NCBI GenBank assembly: GCA_021464415.1
Contig: CM038466.1
Location: 27,901,017-27,965,016, forward strand
DNA length: 64,000 bases
DNA from: Lonicera japonica
Taxonomy: Eukaryota > Streptophyta > Magnoliopsida > Dipsacales > Caprifoliaceae
Direction: 5' to 3'
Positions 32,288 to 44,183 of this stretch are shown here, one piece after another. Below the pieces are notes generated by a model. The model had not been told where the DNA came from and did no database searches. It worked only from the letters and a program-made list of their open reading frames with translations. Numbering within the stretch: position 1 is the first letter of the stretch; each line of letters opens with the position of its first letter. Position numbers and translations under genes: made by a program.

Positions 32288-35200
32288 AAATGGTAGAGGA
32301 AAAACTAGTTTGTTGACCTTACTTGATGTAATGCCCTAATTCAAAGGCAAACCAACCTAACAGAATGACTCATAATTCAGTTTGTACGTGTGTATTAGAT
32401 CCACTCCAAGAGAAAAAAAGAAGGAAAACTAGGATTTGGTCCCTTAGTTCAAGTGTTTACAGAAAAAAATACATAAAAAAATTACATAAGTCAATTAAGG
32501 GTGGTGCCAAATAATTTTTAAATTATGATTAAATGTGTAGGCCTGACGAGTGGACATGCGACACTTACAAGACCTGTAATTGTTGGGTAGTGGTGAGCTC
32601 TTAACGAATACGTACCGGTTAATTAATATTGGGGGAAATTGCCAAACCCATTTGCTTAAGAAATCATGTTTGTGTATTTTTGTGAACGCAATGATGACAT
32701 ATTTAACTGGTTAAAAAGGTTATGACAACTTTGTATAATTGAGGGCACATATGTTGTTAGCCCATAAAAAACCTCAACTATAAAACTCAAACTTTTAATC
32801 CTTGTTATTCTCTTTTTTTGGATGGGGTATGTATGAATTTAAACAAGGACATGATAAAAATATTTTCATCAAAACTTTTTTCTTCCAACTCCATATTTTT
32901 ATAGACAACAATGCCCCTTTAGCATTATTTTCATTTTCAAACATTTAAAATCCAATAAAGTAACATTCATTTTCTTTCCCAAAAAAAAATAATAACTAAC
33001 TTTAAATACTGAACACAAGTCCTTTTAAGAATACTTATAAATTTACAGTAAAGATAAATAGAAATGCAAAATTAGGAAACAATTGATTGCAATATTTTTC
33101 ATATATTCCTATTTTACAGTTAAACTCATAAATTTCATTGCAATTCATACTTTTGCAGCTAAACTTGTAAAATTTCGTAAAAAAAATTCTTGTAAATCTG
33201 TACTGAAATTTGTAAATTTCACTTCAAGTTTGCAATGAAATTTTGAAATTTTAATTAAAGTTTTGTAATTTTTTATAATTTTGAAGATAAATTTGGTATT
33301 ACTGAATGAATCCAATAAAGATAAAAAGAAACACAAATTAGGAAACAATAGGCATAAGGAATATAATTTGCAAATTAGTAAACAATTCATATTAGAAAAC
33401 AACTAGAATCTACGATATATATGGTATAATATATGCGTGATTTTATTTCTATCTGTAATTTCTTGCAGTTAATCTATGGATTTTTTGTACAAATTTTCAC
33501 AATATTACCCTTTTATAAATTGAGAAGTATATCCACCAATTAAAATTAATTTATAATTGTATTTTTGAGTTTTAATTTAGATTCCTAATAAAAATTTACT
33601 TCCATATTAGTTTATTTCCTATTTTCCTTAAAATCTTTTATTAAAAACACATGATCAACTTATCAGTAATTTAATCAATGAAAATATAAACTCTACAATC
33701 ATATTAGATTAAGCGTATAACAATGAAAGATATTTTGCAAACGAGAGAATCAAACAATATTTTACAACACGAATAAGATTCCACAATATAATGGATTAAT
33801 GCAGCATTGGAAGTTGAGAAAAAAATGTAAATTAGTGTTGATCACGATTTATTTCCATCGCAATCCTCTAATAGAGCAAAGATTGAATGTTCAATGGTGT
33901 GTTTTATGTAATTTTGATTCCTTTATAAATTTATACTTGAAATTATATTCTGAAGTCTGGTAAAAAAAACTTAATTTCGCATACAACAAAACTTCAAGAG
34001 AACCTGACTTAATATCTAATGTTAGATTCAAAACTAATATGTTGTCTTAGTAAAATGCGTATAATACGAAAATTGTTTGGTAGAAAAACTTGATTTCAAT
34101 TACAACATTACAAACAATAGCAGAACTTAACTCAAAATCTAATGTCAAATCCAAAACTAATATGTTATCTTAGTAACATCTGTATAATAAGAAATTTGAA
34201 TAGCAGAAAAACTTAATTTTGGTTACAAAATTACAAACATCAACAAAGCCGGAAGATGAACTCCCGTTGAAAAAGGTTCGTGCCCAAAATTATTAGGCAA
34301 AAATAGAGAGCTAGAAGATGAAGTGACAGAGGAGACTGCTTACTTTTTTACTTTTCACCTTAATTTATTGACCCTAGTTTTATTTCAACTTTTTAGAATG
34401 TGGCATTTTTATTTACTCTCTTATTAACCGGACTCGACAAGTCTGGAGTGCTCGCAATTGTCACGTTGATTTTCGTGTTGGCCGCAAATTTATGATCGAT
34501 TTAAAGATACCCGCTTACGAGGAAACAAATCAAATCAATGTATGTAGTTCCTTGGAAGGTTTGATATGTCTACAAGAAAATAAAACCAACTGTTTTTTTA
34601 TGTATACAATCCAATGACAAGGGAAATGTTGTTGTTCCACAAAACGGAATTCATGATGATTTTTTGTAAGAATGTTGGTTGTTGGTTAGCGTATAGTGGA
34701 AAGAACAATGAATATAAATTATTGCAATATGTATCGGGCAGTTCCGTTGATGCATTTATACGAATACTTGGCAGCACAAATTCATAGAGATGCATTGCAT
34801 TAAAATTTGAAGAAGACTTCAACATTTGCCCTTTTTTCTGAATGGAGCTCTTCATTGTGTTAGCAATAGTAATACCTTTCCACGTAATCCTAACTCGATT
34901 GGTTATGATAGTGATGCCATACTTTCATTTGATTTTGAGGGAAAAAAATTCCGAGAGGTTCCTGCTCCGACGGATTATTGTTTAGGGCTGGTAAACGAGT
35001 TTGGTTTCGGTTACTCTTGATTGGGTCGTCATTTGTCTTCGTGTTATAGTTTTCCTTCCAAGGAAGTTCTTAACGTATGGGTGATGAGCGAGTATGGTAT
35101 CAAGGAATCTTGGACCAAATCATTTGTTATTCCGCACTTAGTTATTGCTCGAAATTTTCAATCTATAAGTTTAATGAGAAATGGATAAATTTTGGTGCTA

Positions 35201-37193
35201 TGCTTGATCATGCTCTCGTTTCCTACAATCCAAATGATCCAGTTTTGTTAAGGTCTTCAAATAGCGCACGAATGCGCAAAATGAGGTAAAGTGGTAAAAT
35301 CCTTGTAATTTAGTTTGTATAATTGTATATTCATTGTCTTTTACAATGACACTATCCGCATAACCAAGTTTCGACATGTGATTCCAAAATTATCATTTGC
35401 ATTATGAATTTGACCATTGAAGAATATATTTGAGTATTTGACGCCACTGTCTAATTTTTGGACTTGTAATTGCTTGAATAGTTTTCGAGTGTAAATCTTT
35501 GCACTTGTTATTGCTTTAAGAGTTAGAACTCTTGTATTCTGAATATTAGGTTTTTCTTAGTAAATATATGTGGAACGGTATCAAGCTTGTAAGTCTTGAG
35601 ACATCTTTTGGGTGGTAAATCTGTAGTTGCACTCTCTTTAAACAAAGCTAAGTAAAACAGAGAAACAACATATGTCTAAATTTTGAAGAGTTGATGTGTT
35701 TGATTGCAAAGTTGAAAGATTATTGTAAAAGTAAGAGTAATGAGAAGTTGAAAAACAGACACGGAAAAGATATGATCCGAAAAAGAATTTTGAAGTATGG
35801 ACTAATTTCATGAAAAAGGGAAAATAAGGGTAGCTGCCTAGCATTAACATTGAAAGAAAGATTGGAAAATGGACAGCGGCACAATTCATAGAATAATATA
35901 ACTAATATAAATGAATCAATAGTTCAGAAATTGTTTACTCTGAACTTTTCATTATTCCTTTTATGGATTATGTTAACGTGTGCATTAGGACACATGTTAA
36001 ATAATCCATTAATAAAAGAACAAAGTTGCATGTATGTTAAACATGACAGAGATTATCTCAGAGTGTTGTTTTTTTCTTTTTTGTTCTTTTTTCAGAAAGA
36101 CGTAAGCATAATGTTATTATTTCTATTCACAATATATTTAGCATGTGCACGTAATCAGATATATATACATAAGACTATTAATAATTTCCTTACAATAGTG
36201 TTGTTCTTTCTGCGCCAACTGCCCAGTAGTCACATATACGGTGCAGGGGAAAGCCAATTCCAAATTTTGGAATTGGAATTAATTAGGGAAAAATAAATTC
36301 AAAGTTTGAGTTACTCAAAATTTGGGGCTTTTTAAAGTGTAGTAGGGGTGTCTTTTGTACAAAGATTTGAGAGATTTTTGCAACAGTTTTGAGAGTGTAA
36401 GAATAAAAGAGAGGGTTTCAACTTGTGCGAACTTGTAGACGCTAGAGCGTGGAACAATTCCTTTATCATTGCGAACGAGTGTCTGTCTGTGTATCTTCTT
36501 GTTCAACATTGCGAGAAAGTGTTTGTTATTGCCCACCTTCTTGTTCGTCTCCATCAGAAAAAAAATTGGTATCTCCCCTCCCATAGAGTCATCATTGTGG
36601 AGAGAAACACTTGAATCCATGTTTTTGGTTATTTTTGTTTCTCTCTTGATTGTTTACGTTATTTATGTTCATAATTCTTTGCCATTGTTGCTGCTGGTTA
36701 ACTGGATTCATTGCTTGAAAGACAAGATCTTTGATTAAATTTTCCGCACCCCAATTATGTAAAAGAAAAAAAAAACTAAAAGGGGTTTCTCAGCCTTTAC
36801 ATGAGCTTTGGATTGGTTCAATCCCATTATCCCACTTGCAACACATGTATGTAATTTGCTATAAAGTTAACAAGAATGTGTTGGATATTCTTGAGTACTA
36901 CGAGTCATATCAACATGGTACTCTCATTTGCTTTTTAAATGATGTGATCAGGAATCCAAATATGAACACGATAGCATATTTGAATGTGACTATTCATATA
37001 GAACTTAACACTCAATTATACATTAGAAAGAATGCAATGATACAAACCGACACCACAAATTCATAAAAAGTAAAAACCCAACACTTCTAACTTCCCAAGT
37101 ACAAATAAAACATTCAAAGTGAACTAACAAAGATAACTACTTAAAGAATGATAGATAAGCCTCTTCTCAGCTTAGATGAATACATGATACATT
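32288..37193. other. Intergenic with F-box pseudogene and duplicated flank
   Basis: Apart from the F-box relic (34441-35285) no gene is seen. 32300-34400 is A+T-rich without recognisable features. 36200-37193 repeats the flank downstream of copy 10. Confidence 0.5.
34441..35285 (+). pseudogene. F-box protein relic (F-box-associated domain)
   Basis: Conceptual fragments across frames read like the F-box-associated interaction domain of plant F-box proteins: CSSLEGLICLQENK, VYNPMTREMLLFHKTEF, FNICPFFLNGALHCVS, ILSFDFEGKKFREVPAP, SFPSKEVLNVWVMSEYGIKESW, TKSFVIPHLV. At least one frameshift (near 34595) and three in-frame stops (for example after NSxRC near 34780, GFGYS near 35018 and RNG near 35182) interrupt it. 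The N-terminal F-box itself was not found. Substrate unknown; not functional as it stands. Confidence 0.75.
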
Positions 37194-37637
37194 TCAAGGA
37201 CTAGTTGTGGATGGTGGTGGCGAGAAGAAAGGAATTGTAGTTGGAATGGTTGGAAGTGAAGGAATCGTGGTTGGGATTGTGGGCAGTGGAGGCAGTGTTG
37301 CAGCGGGGACATTGGGCATAGTTGGCAATGTTGGATTGGGCAGAGACGGGACTTGGTTGCTAGGTAAAGGTGGCAATGTGGGTTTAGGCAGAGTTGGGGC
37401 CGTTGGCAGAGTGGGCAACTGGGTTGTTGGCAATGGCGGCAGTGTGGCTGTAGGCAGTGTTGGCATGACCGGTAAAGGAGGCAGCGTAGCCTTGGGCAGA
37501 GGAGGTATTGTGGGGAGTGTTGGTGCCGCTTGTGGAGAGACTTGCAAGAGGTTGCGAGCCGCCAACGTCACATGAATGCTTGAAAGCAACAATGCTATGG
37601 TGAAAGATAGTAGCAGAGAATAATTAAGAGCAGCCAT
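37194..37637 (-). CDS. Secreted Pro/Leu-rich LPPLP-repeat protein (copy 11)
   Basis: 147 residues. Signal peptide MAALNYSLLLSFTIALLLSS then IHVTLAARNLLQVSPQAAP. Body LPTIPPLPKATLPPLP, LPTAPTLPKPTLPPLP, SNQVPSLPNPTLPTMP, VPAATLPPLP; the pre-tail run is shortened to TIPTTIPFFSPPPSTTSP. MAAL at the start and the NLLQ motif also link it to the minus-strand genes of the paired modules further right. Confidence 0.91.
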   Translation of the reverse strand: MAALNYSLLLSFTIALLLSSIHVTLAARNLLQVSPQAAPTLPTIPPLPKATLPPLPVMPTLPTATLPPLPTTQLPTLPTAPTLPKPTLPPLPSNQVPSLPNPTLPTMPNVPAATLPPLPTIPTTIPSLPTIPTTIPFFSPPPSTTSP

Positions 37638-37728
37638 TGATTGTTGGTGATTGAATTCTGTAGTCTCTTTTTGGTAAAGAGAGCAACTGATCTTTTTTGA
37701 TGTGGAAGAGGGAGATGCATTAATTTGG

Positions 37729-37806
37729 TATTTATAATGCTGAAGAAGTGTACACTAAGCAGATTTTGCAGTACCAAATTGTGAGTTTGATTAGATGTAG
37801 TTGGCC
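37729..37806 (-). promoter_or_regulatory. Promoter of copy 11
   Basis: Minus strand: family box GGCCAACTACATCTAATCAA at about 37783-37806; TATA element ATTATAAATA at 37729-37738. Confidence 0.7.
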
Positions 37807-38283
37807 AAATGGAAGAGACAAAACTAGTTTGTTCACCTTACTTAGTGTAATGCCCTAATTCAAAGGCAGACTAACCTAACAGAATGACTCATAATTCAGT
37901 TACTACATGTGTATTATTAGATAATAATAAATATGTTTACACTTTTATAAATTCAAATAACTTAAACTGGCCATCTTACTAGTTACCATCAAGAATATTG
38001 TGAAGAAGAATTCAAGTAACTGGTAACATAAGGGTGGTACTATATATAAACGCGGGAAGAGGGTATTTGATAGGTCTATGAAATTATAAAATTACCCTTC
38101 ACGCTTTAGAATTTTCAGTAGAGATAATGTTTAAACAAGGTATTGAACTCATGATAAATTAAGGATCATTTGTTACTATTGCTTGACCAAACACCATTTA
38201 ACGTCTTTACTTTGTTTTAAAAATCTATACATAAAGTGAAGAATTACTAAGTATCATATTACATATGCATCGCGTGTGACACC

Positions 38284-39642
38284 CAAGGGCGGATGGAAGG
38301 GGTGGCTTTAGTGGGCTAAAGCCCAGCCCTCCAAAAAAAAATTTGCTGCCAGCCATATAAGAATTTTAGCATTTAATTATTTTAGCCTAGCTTAACTTAT
38401 AATGATAGCCCAGTGAATATCTCCCATATTAAAACCTAGCCCATTTAATTAAATTCAGCCACCTATATCAATTAATGAAAAAAAAAATTACCATGACCTA
38501 AAAAGACAACACAATTATACAAAGTAGTTTCTTTCTTTCTCCTATTCCGCTGCAGCGCTCATTCTCTCACAGCTTCCGATTTCTAGTGGTCCCCCATTGT
38601 CTCCTTTTCTCTATTTCAAGAACTTTGTCTTGTCTTCAAAAGGTAAACATAAATTATATATTATTAAATTATTCTTACATATATATATATATATATTTGT
38701 TATCCCATTTTCTTATTTAATATTTATAGCATTTTGAATCTTTGATTTATAATGTAAAATCCAACTTGCATCTTTCTTTTATTAAGATACCCATTTCACC
38801 ATTTGAATAGAAATTATCAAAATTTATTAGGAGTTTAATTTCCAATTCATAATAAATTACATGTATGCATAATATATTACTAAAATTACTTTGTTTTTGA
38901 CTTTTTGTATGAACAGATTATTATAGTTGATTAATAAAATTAATGTTTAATAATTTAATCAAATATTCAATTGTTGTTTCTCTGTTTAACAATTTTATAT
39001 TAATAACTATATATATAATATATATGTGTGTATTGTATTTAATGAAATTGTTGTCAAGACAAGAACAGTGTGGCATAGTGGCAGTGGCTGGCTAACTATG
39101 TGTTCATTTAAGAAATATATAAGTTTTTAGTTATATATTTAATATCATAGGTTTATATAATTATATTTCTTCTTTGAAATATGATTTATAATTTTTATAT
39201 TTAATATCATAGGTTTGAAATATATGGCACATTCAAAACCACCCACCAAGAAAGGAAAAACTATTTTCTCCTTTTTCAAAAAGAAAGAGGATGATGACCA
39301 ACAAAAAGAAAATACGCATGTGCCATCGAACTTACATAGATCAATCCAAAATCTCTGGTAGTTGAATCAAGAGAATTTATTGCAAATACAATTGAACGAG
39401 ATCCTGGGCTACGGAAGAAAATAAATGAATATCCTGTTAGTCAAAGAGACGAGATTCGTCGAGCTTATATCAACTTGGGCCCTTATCAACCAAAGTTGTA
39501 TGAGTTTCCAAAGTCTTCATTTGGAAAACAATCTCGTCGATTTAACCACCATTGGTTCAAATAATTCCCTAGGTTAGACTAAAAGTTTAAATTTAGCCTT
39601 AACTTTAGCCCACCCCTTTGTCTAATCCTGGATCCGCCCTTG
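38284..39642 (+). mobile_element. hAT transposon, deletion derivative
   Basis: Terminal inverted repeats CAAGGGCGGATGGA... and ...TCCGCCCTTG, with a further shared GGGGTGG-x-GGCTAAAG stretch, flanked by the perfect 8-base duplication GTGACACC (38276-38283, 39643-39650), as expected for hAT elements. 1359 bases. Contains the start of a transposase-like protein near its right end but no catalytic or dimerisation region. Confidence 0.88.
39224..39590 (+). pseudogene. TTF/ZMYM1-like hAT transposase N-terminal fragment
   Basis: MAHSKPPTKKGKTIFSFFKK starts a basic N-terminus; after a frameshift near 39350 the sequence reads ERDPGLRKKINEYPVSQRDE, IRRAYINLGPYQPKLYEFP and RRFNHHWFK, the TTF-type zinc-finger region of plant 'zinc finger MYM-type 1-like' hAT transposases. 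It is cut off by the right terminal repeat. Non-functional. Confidence 0.75.
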
Positions 39643-39899
39643 GTGACACCGATTCTAGTATTCCTAAATTCTAATATTCTTAAATTGTGACTGCTTTCTT
39701 TTTTTAAAATTAAAAGAGGGATCTTTGGTACTAACTTTTTTTCCCTAGATCGATTAGAGGAGATGAAATTAATATTATTACTAATAATTTCGAACATGAG
39801 TCTACTAGTTTATATTTGAAGTGTGTTTGATTGCAAAATTTAAAAATGATTGTGAACTTATCAATAGTATTTATGCTTCCCAATGTCATTTTTTTTTCC

Positions 39900-40330
39900 T
39901 TAGTCATACTAAATTATGACGCGTGTTCCTTTTTGGAACATATTCAAAGGACTGAATTTCATGACGGTAAATAAAGTTTATGTTTTTACCTGTGATTACC
40001 TTATAACTAGTGCATTTCTTATGCTATGTGAAAGGCAAAACTGGAATTGGGTCATAATTGAATCAGATTTCGAGGTGGTTGTGGACCTCGTTCACCTGTG
40101 TAACGTGGATAATCATGTCCCAACAAGATATTGATTATGGCCAGTAGAAAGATGATGGAAGAGCTGGATGCCAACATTATCCATACTCTTCGTGAAGGAA
40201 ACCGATGTGCGGATATTATATCTAAGATGGGTATAAACCAAGGAGAACAGGCAGTGAAAATAGCAGTCCTTCCAAATGAAATATTGGACGTGTTGCATTC
40301 CCAAGAGGCTTCTAGTTGTTCTTTTTTTTT
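39900..40330 (+). pseudogene. RNase H-like domain relic (RVT_3 type)
   Basis: Two adjacent frames read NWNWVIIESDFEVVVDLVH and, after a frameshift near 40130, ASRKMMEELDANIIHTLREG then NRCADIISKMG and PNEILDVLHSQEASSCSFF. This follows the plant LINE-derived RNase H-like pattern (xxESDSxxVVxL ... xxHxxREANxCADxLAxxG). The upstream catalytic part is missing. Relic of a retroelement or of a domesticated copy. Confidence 0.6.
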
Positions 40331-41518
40331 TCATGTTACCAAAAATCTACTCCAATTCAGATCGATAGTCAACGTACTTTTTTCTGTATGGCGCATCTTT
40401 TTCGTTTTCATTTTAGGACATAATTAATGTATCAATTTTACAAGAAAAAATAAGTTTGTATCTTGATAATTTATTAAGTTTATCCACATTTTAGAAAAAC
40501 GGGGATGGTTCTTCTTTGGGGGACATTTTTTCAGGGGAGAACTACTCCCAGTTGTGCAGCTCACTTTTATTTCTAATAAAATTCTACTCTAAACTCTTTA
40601 AGCAAAAACAAATAAAAAATAATAATTTCAATTGAATACCCAAATTCAAAGGAAGTCAAACCATTGGTCAAAGCATATTCCCACCTATAAGGGAAAATCA
40701 TTTTTTAATACAAACTCAACTTTAACATAATTTGTTGATCTATATCATAAAACATAAAGATTCGCCTCTATTTTCTATTAAAAAGCTATCTAAAGGTACA
40801 AAATGCATCCCTTTAATATATAATCATTTCTAACTCTTAGATGTGGTAGAGAGATGAATAAAAAGTTTACAAAAAATAGTAACCAATTGTGTGGACAAAA
40901 TTTAAAAAGTCAATGTATAATTATTTTATATATTTGTCTTTTATCATTTTGTTAAAAAGATGTAGAATAGTAAAATCTATTATTTAGTCAAAAAGGTTTA
41001 GAATAGTAAAATAGCCGGGTGTTGAGTGTCAGAAGAAGTTTAGGATAAAAAGTATCCTCTCCTTCATGAAGGGAGAGGATACTGGAATTGAGAAATCATC
41101 GAGTTATATAATTTCATCTCTTCTTCCATATTTATGAAAAAAACTCTACGTAAATAGTTTCATATAAATAAAAAGTAAAATTAAAACATCAAATCAAGAC
41201 AAATAATATTCACACCTCAGATATACACCCAAGACATTACCTACCCCAATTTCTCATCCTATATATGAAATTTCGTTTAAGTGTCATAATTTTTAATTCA
41301 AAAAATAAATTTTAATAAATTCTATATTTTTAAAATCTACTAATCAATATCTATAAAGAAATATTCATTGTGGATAAAAAGGTTTTAATACGAAAGATAG
41401 AAGCTGGTCCAATTTCCAGGTTTTGTAGTGTATTTCTTTTATATGTTTTCCATAAAAAACTTCTATAAATAATATATTTCAGGCAGCTGTTTTTGCATTT
41501 AATGGCATATAATAATTA

Positions 41519-42152
41519 CTAGAAATTAGGTAGAATGTCTTATTACACATTGATTTTTACCAAAAATCTAATGAATAATATTTTTTTGAATGAAGGGCCT
41601 ATTTTTAATTGGTAATTAGTGTAAGAGGCCTATTTTGTTTTATATTTTAAATGAAGGTATTTAAATAAATTTAAATATTATTTAATTAATAAAAACATGT
41701 TATATATTACCTAAATTACCCCTCTTTATGAAATTTGCACAAAAAATATGGACTGCAAAGTTTATATTACAGTGAAATATGGACTGCAATATGAACTTTG
41801 CACTAAAAATATAGACTGCAAAGTTCACATTGCAGTAAAATATGGACTGCAATATGAACTTTGCACAAAAAATATGGACTGCAAAGTTCACATTGCAGTG
41901 AAATATGAATTGCAAAGTTCATATTGCAGTAAAATATAGACTGCAAAGTTCATATTGCAGTCCATATTTTAATGCATATTGGTATTTTTTAGTTTATTTT
42001 AAGGATTGAGATGTCATTTTACAATGAAAAAAAAAAGACACATGTCATATTATCAATAAAATAAAAAATAGGCCCTTTATTTACAAAAAAATTATTCCTT
42101 GGCTTCAGTGTGAAAATATTTCTCTACTAAGACCTTTTTTTTAATTGTCCCT
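41519..42152. mobile_element. MITE-like element, long copy
   Basis: Shares over 400 bases with 55740-56182 from CTAGAAATTAGGTAGAA to AATTGTCCCT. Ends are imperfect inverted repeats (AAGGGCTTATTA type, here AATGTCTTATTA / CTAAGACCTT). 634 bases, longer than its partner because of the internal palindromic expansion at 41745-41967. Confidence 0.7.
41745..41967. repeat. Alternating palindromic repeats inside the MITE
   Basis: GACTGCAAAGTTCACATTGCAGT and its inverse alternate (ATGGACTGCAAAGTT, then ACTGCAATATGAACTTTGC) about five to six times. The partner element at 55968 has only one unit. Confidence 0.88.
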
Positions 42153-42924
42153 ATTTTGAATTAAGTTAGTTTCGTAATTTTATTTTTTTATTTTTCATGT
42201 ACACTTATTATTAAGTATCAAAAAAAAAATTTATTTAATCGTGCCGTCTCACACGATCAATACCTAGTTTACTATAAAGAACAATCTTATTAAGAATTAG
42301 GCTGACTGAATCAAAATATGAGATCACCTAGTTTACATTTATAGTAATTTCCCTGTTTCCTTTGTGAAAAGGCTAAAATATAATTTTTCCGTTTTAAACT
42401 AATACTATTTAAGAAAACACTAATTTCGGCATGATTATGGTCAAAGCGTCAAGCATACCACTTATTTTTCAATATGAAATATGGCTTATACATTGATTAT
42501 GTTTTCTAACAAACCGACTATATTTAGTATTAAAAATCAGAGGCAAAAATATATATATATATACATCAACATAGTATTTTCATCTCTAATTTCAACTGAA
42601 GTCAAACAAACTAATGCTTGATCTTCAGTTGAGAGATGATTCAAGTGTCATATAAAATTGAGAGTATGTTCCAATAATCAAGAAAGTAGAAAAAAATGGT
42701 ATCTCACTTTGAATTTTCATATAAATCACAACAAACAATACAATAGAGACATTGAGAAATGAAATGATACTACAAATGACATCGAGATTCATCAAAATTA
42801 AACATCTCACAGCCTCGCTATTAAGTACAATAAAACAAATAGAATCGCTCAATGATCAAAGAAAGGCAACTATAAAATACTAGATAAGCCTCTAATCAGC
42901 ATAGAGCAATAAAATGGTAACCTC

Positions 42925-43353
42925 TCAAGGGCTAGTTTTGGATGGTGGTGGTGAAAAGAAAGGAATAGTAGGCATGGTTGTGGGAACGGTTAATATTGAA
43001 GGAAGCAATGAAGAGGCGGGCAACGGAGGTAGTGATAGTGTGGGGACGGTTGGCAGTGTTGGATTTAGTAGAGATGGGATTTGGGTGGTTGGCAGAGGTG
43101 GCAATGTGGACTTTGGGAGAGTTGGAGGAAATTGGGTGGATGGCAGTGGTGGCAGTTTGGCGGTAGGCAGTGTTGGCATGGCTGGGAGTGGAGGTAATGT
43201 GGCCTTAGGCAGAGACGGAATTGTAAGGAGTGTAGGTGCTGCCGGTGGAGACGCTTGCAAGAGGTTGCGAGCGGCCAGAGTCATTTGGATGCTTGAAAGT
43301 GATAATAATGCTATGATAAAAGATAGTTGCAGAGACTGATTAAGAGCGGCCAT
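42925..43353 (-). CDS. Secreted Pro/Leu-rich LPPLP-repeat protein (copy 12, module 1 'NLLQ' gene)
   Basis: 142 residues. Signal peptide MAALNQSLQLSFIIALLSLSS then IQMTLAARNLLQASPPAAP. The body is more diverged than most (LLTIPSLP, LPTAKLPPLP, STQFPPTLPKSTLPPLP, SLLNPTLP, SSLLPSILTVP), and the tail is TIPFFSPPPSKTSP with Lys for Thr. Divergently paired with copy 13, starts 830 bases apart. First of the repeated head-to-head pairs. Confidence 0.88.
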   Translation of the reverse strand: MAALNQSLQLSFIIALLSLSSIQMTLAARNLLQASPPAAPTLLTIPSLPKATLPPLPAMPTLPTAKLPPLPSTQFPPTLPKSTLPPLPTTQIPSLLNPTLPTVPTLSLPPLPASSLLPSILTVPTTMPTIPFFSPPPSKTSP

Positions 43354-43480
43354 TGTTTAATTTGGAGCAGAATAATTAAGGACCAAGTTCAGATTGAAAT
43401 TTAGGTGAATTGTGGTTTCCTTCTTAACTAAGGAACAAATGATGTTCTTTTGGGCGTGGAAGAGTGAGATGTATGAATTG

Positions 43481-43564
43481 GTATTTATAGGGGACTATGG
43501 GGAAGAGTGATCTGCAGATTCGGTAGGACCAAACTGCGAGTAATTCGATGAGATGTGGTTGGCC
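43481..43564 (-). promoter_or_regulatory. Promoter of copy 12
   Basis: Minus strand: family box GGCCAACCACATCTC, then ATCGAATTACTC, at 43538-43564; TATA element CTATAAATAC at 43481-43490. Confidence 0.7.
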
Positions 43565-44010
43565 AAATGGGTGAAGAAATAACTGGTCTGTTCACCTTCC
43601 AAACACAGTCTTAACCTATAAGAAGTCAAGGATGAGTTAACGAAAAAAGAGAAACAGGAGGTTAACAGTTAGATTTGAATACAACATAAAATGTGATCTG
43701 TCCATCATGTACATGTATTCTGACAAATAACTCAGCTAATTCAATGAAGAGATGACAGCTATCAATTAGTTTTGAAAATAATGTCAAAAAAACTTGGTTC
43801 ATAAAATTTACATATACAAACAGATAAGTATGTACGTCTACGAGCATCGCCGCCTACCTAGTCTTAGGTGATAGGCCACAACCTCCAAAAGTCATAACTA
43901 AGAATGTCTCTGGTGTTAGAAAAATTCATATAGGAACACTTGATACTTTAAAATAACATTGTGTAACGTTTGGCAGGTGAACTAACATTTGTTTCTCAAC
44001 ACTTCCACGA
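43565..44010. other. Shared region between divergent genes 12 and 13
   Basis: No gene. Includes AATGTCTCTGGTGTTAGAAA near 43900, also present upstream of copy 17 (51690), showing that the whole divergent unit was duplicated. Confidence 0.6.
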
Positions 44011-44084
44011 GCCACATCTCATGAAACTTAACACCTTGTCTTTCCTAATCAGCACGAACTTTCAAATCCCTTCATTATAAATAC
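44011..44084 (+). promoter_or_regulatory. Promoter of copy 13
   Basis: Family box GCCACATCTCATGAAACTTA at 44011-44030; TATA element TATAAATAC at 44076-44084; ATG at 44184. Confidence 0.72.
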
Positions 44085-44183
44085 CCACCTCCTCCAACTC
44101 CAAAAATAAAACATCAAATTAAAACTCATCCATATCCAAAGCAATCTATCTCCTTAAAAATCATCTCTGTTCATATCAATATA

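Larger units (their letters stand above)
38255..39658 (+). mobile_element. Helitron 3' end split by a hAT insertion
   Basis: CATATGCATCGCGTGTGACACC (in part, ending 38283) and, after the hAT element, GATTCTAG then T (39651-39659) together give a terminus nearly identical to that at 49404-49434 (GCATCGCGTGTGCCACAGG, TTCTAG). The left end of this Helitron was not defined. Confidence 0.55.
37807..42924. other. Gene-poor transposon island
   Basis: Holds a hAT element inside a Helitron end (38255-39658), an RNase H-like relic (39900-40330), a MITE with expanded palindromes (41519-42152) and a possible Helitron end near 42264. No intact gene. 42600-42924 is the 3' flank of copy 12. Confidence 0.6.

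Noticed and set aside
34826..35289. Two short frames as separate genes
   Set aside because: They are fragments of one F-box-associated domain interrupted by stops and frameshifts.
36423..37066. Overlapping frames of 60-111 codons
   Set aside because: They lie in the downstream flank duplicated from 31.0-31.6 kb, where the frames are not kept.
42241..42268. Another Helitron 3' end (GTGCCGTCTCACACG, then CCTAG and T)
   Set aside because: The hairpin is weak, no left end was found, and no similar copy exists in the window. Kept only as a mention in the island description.
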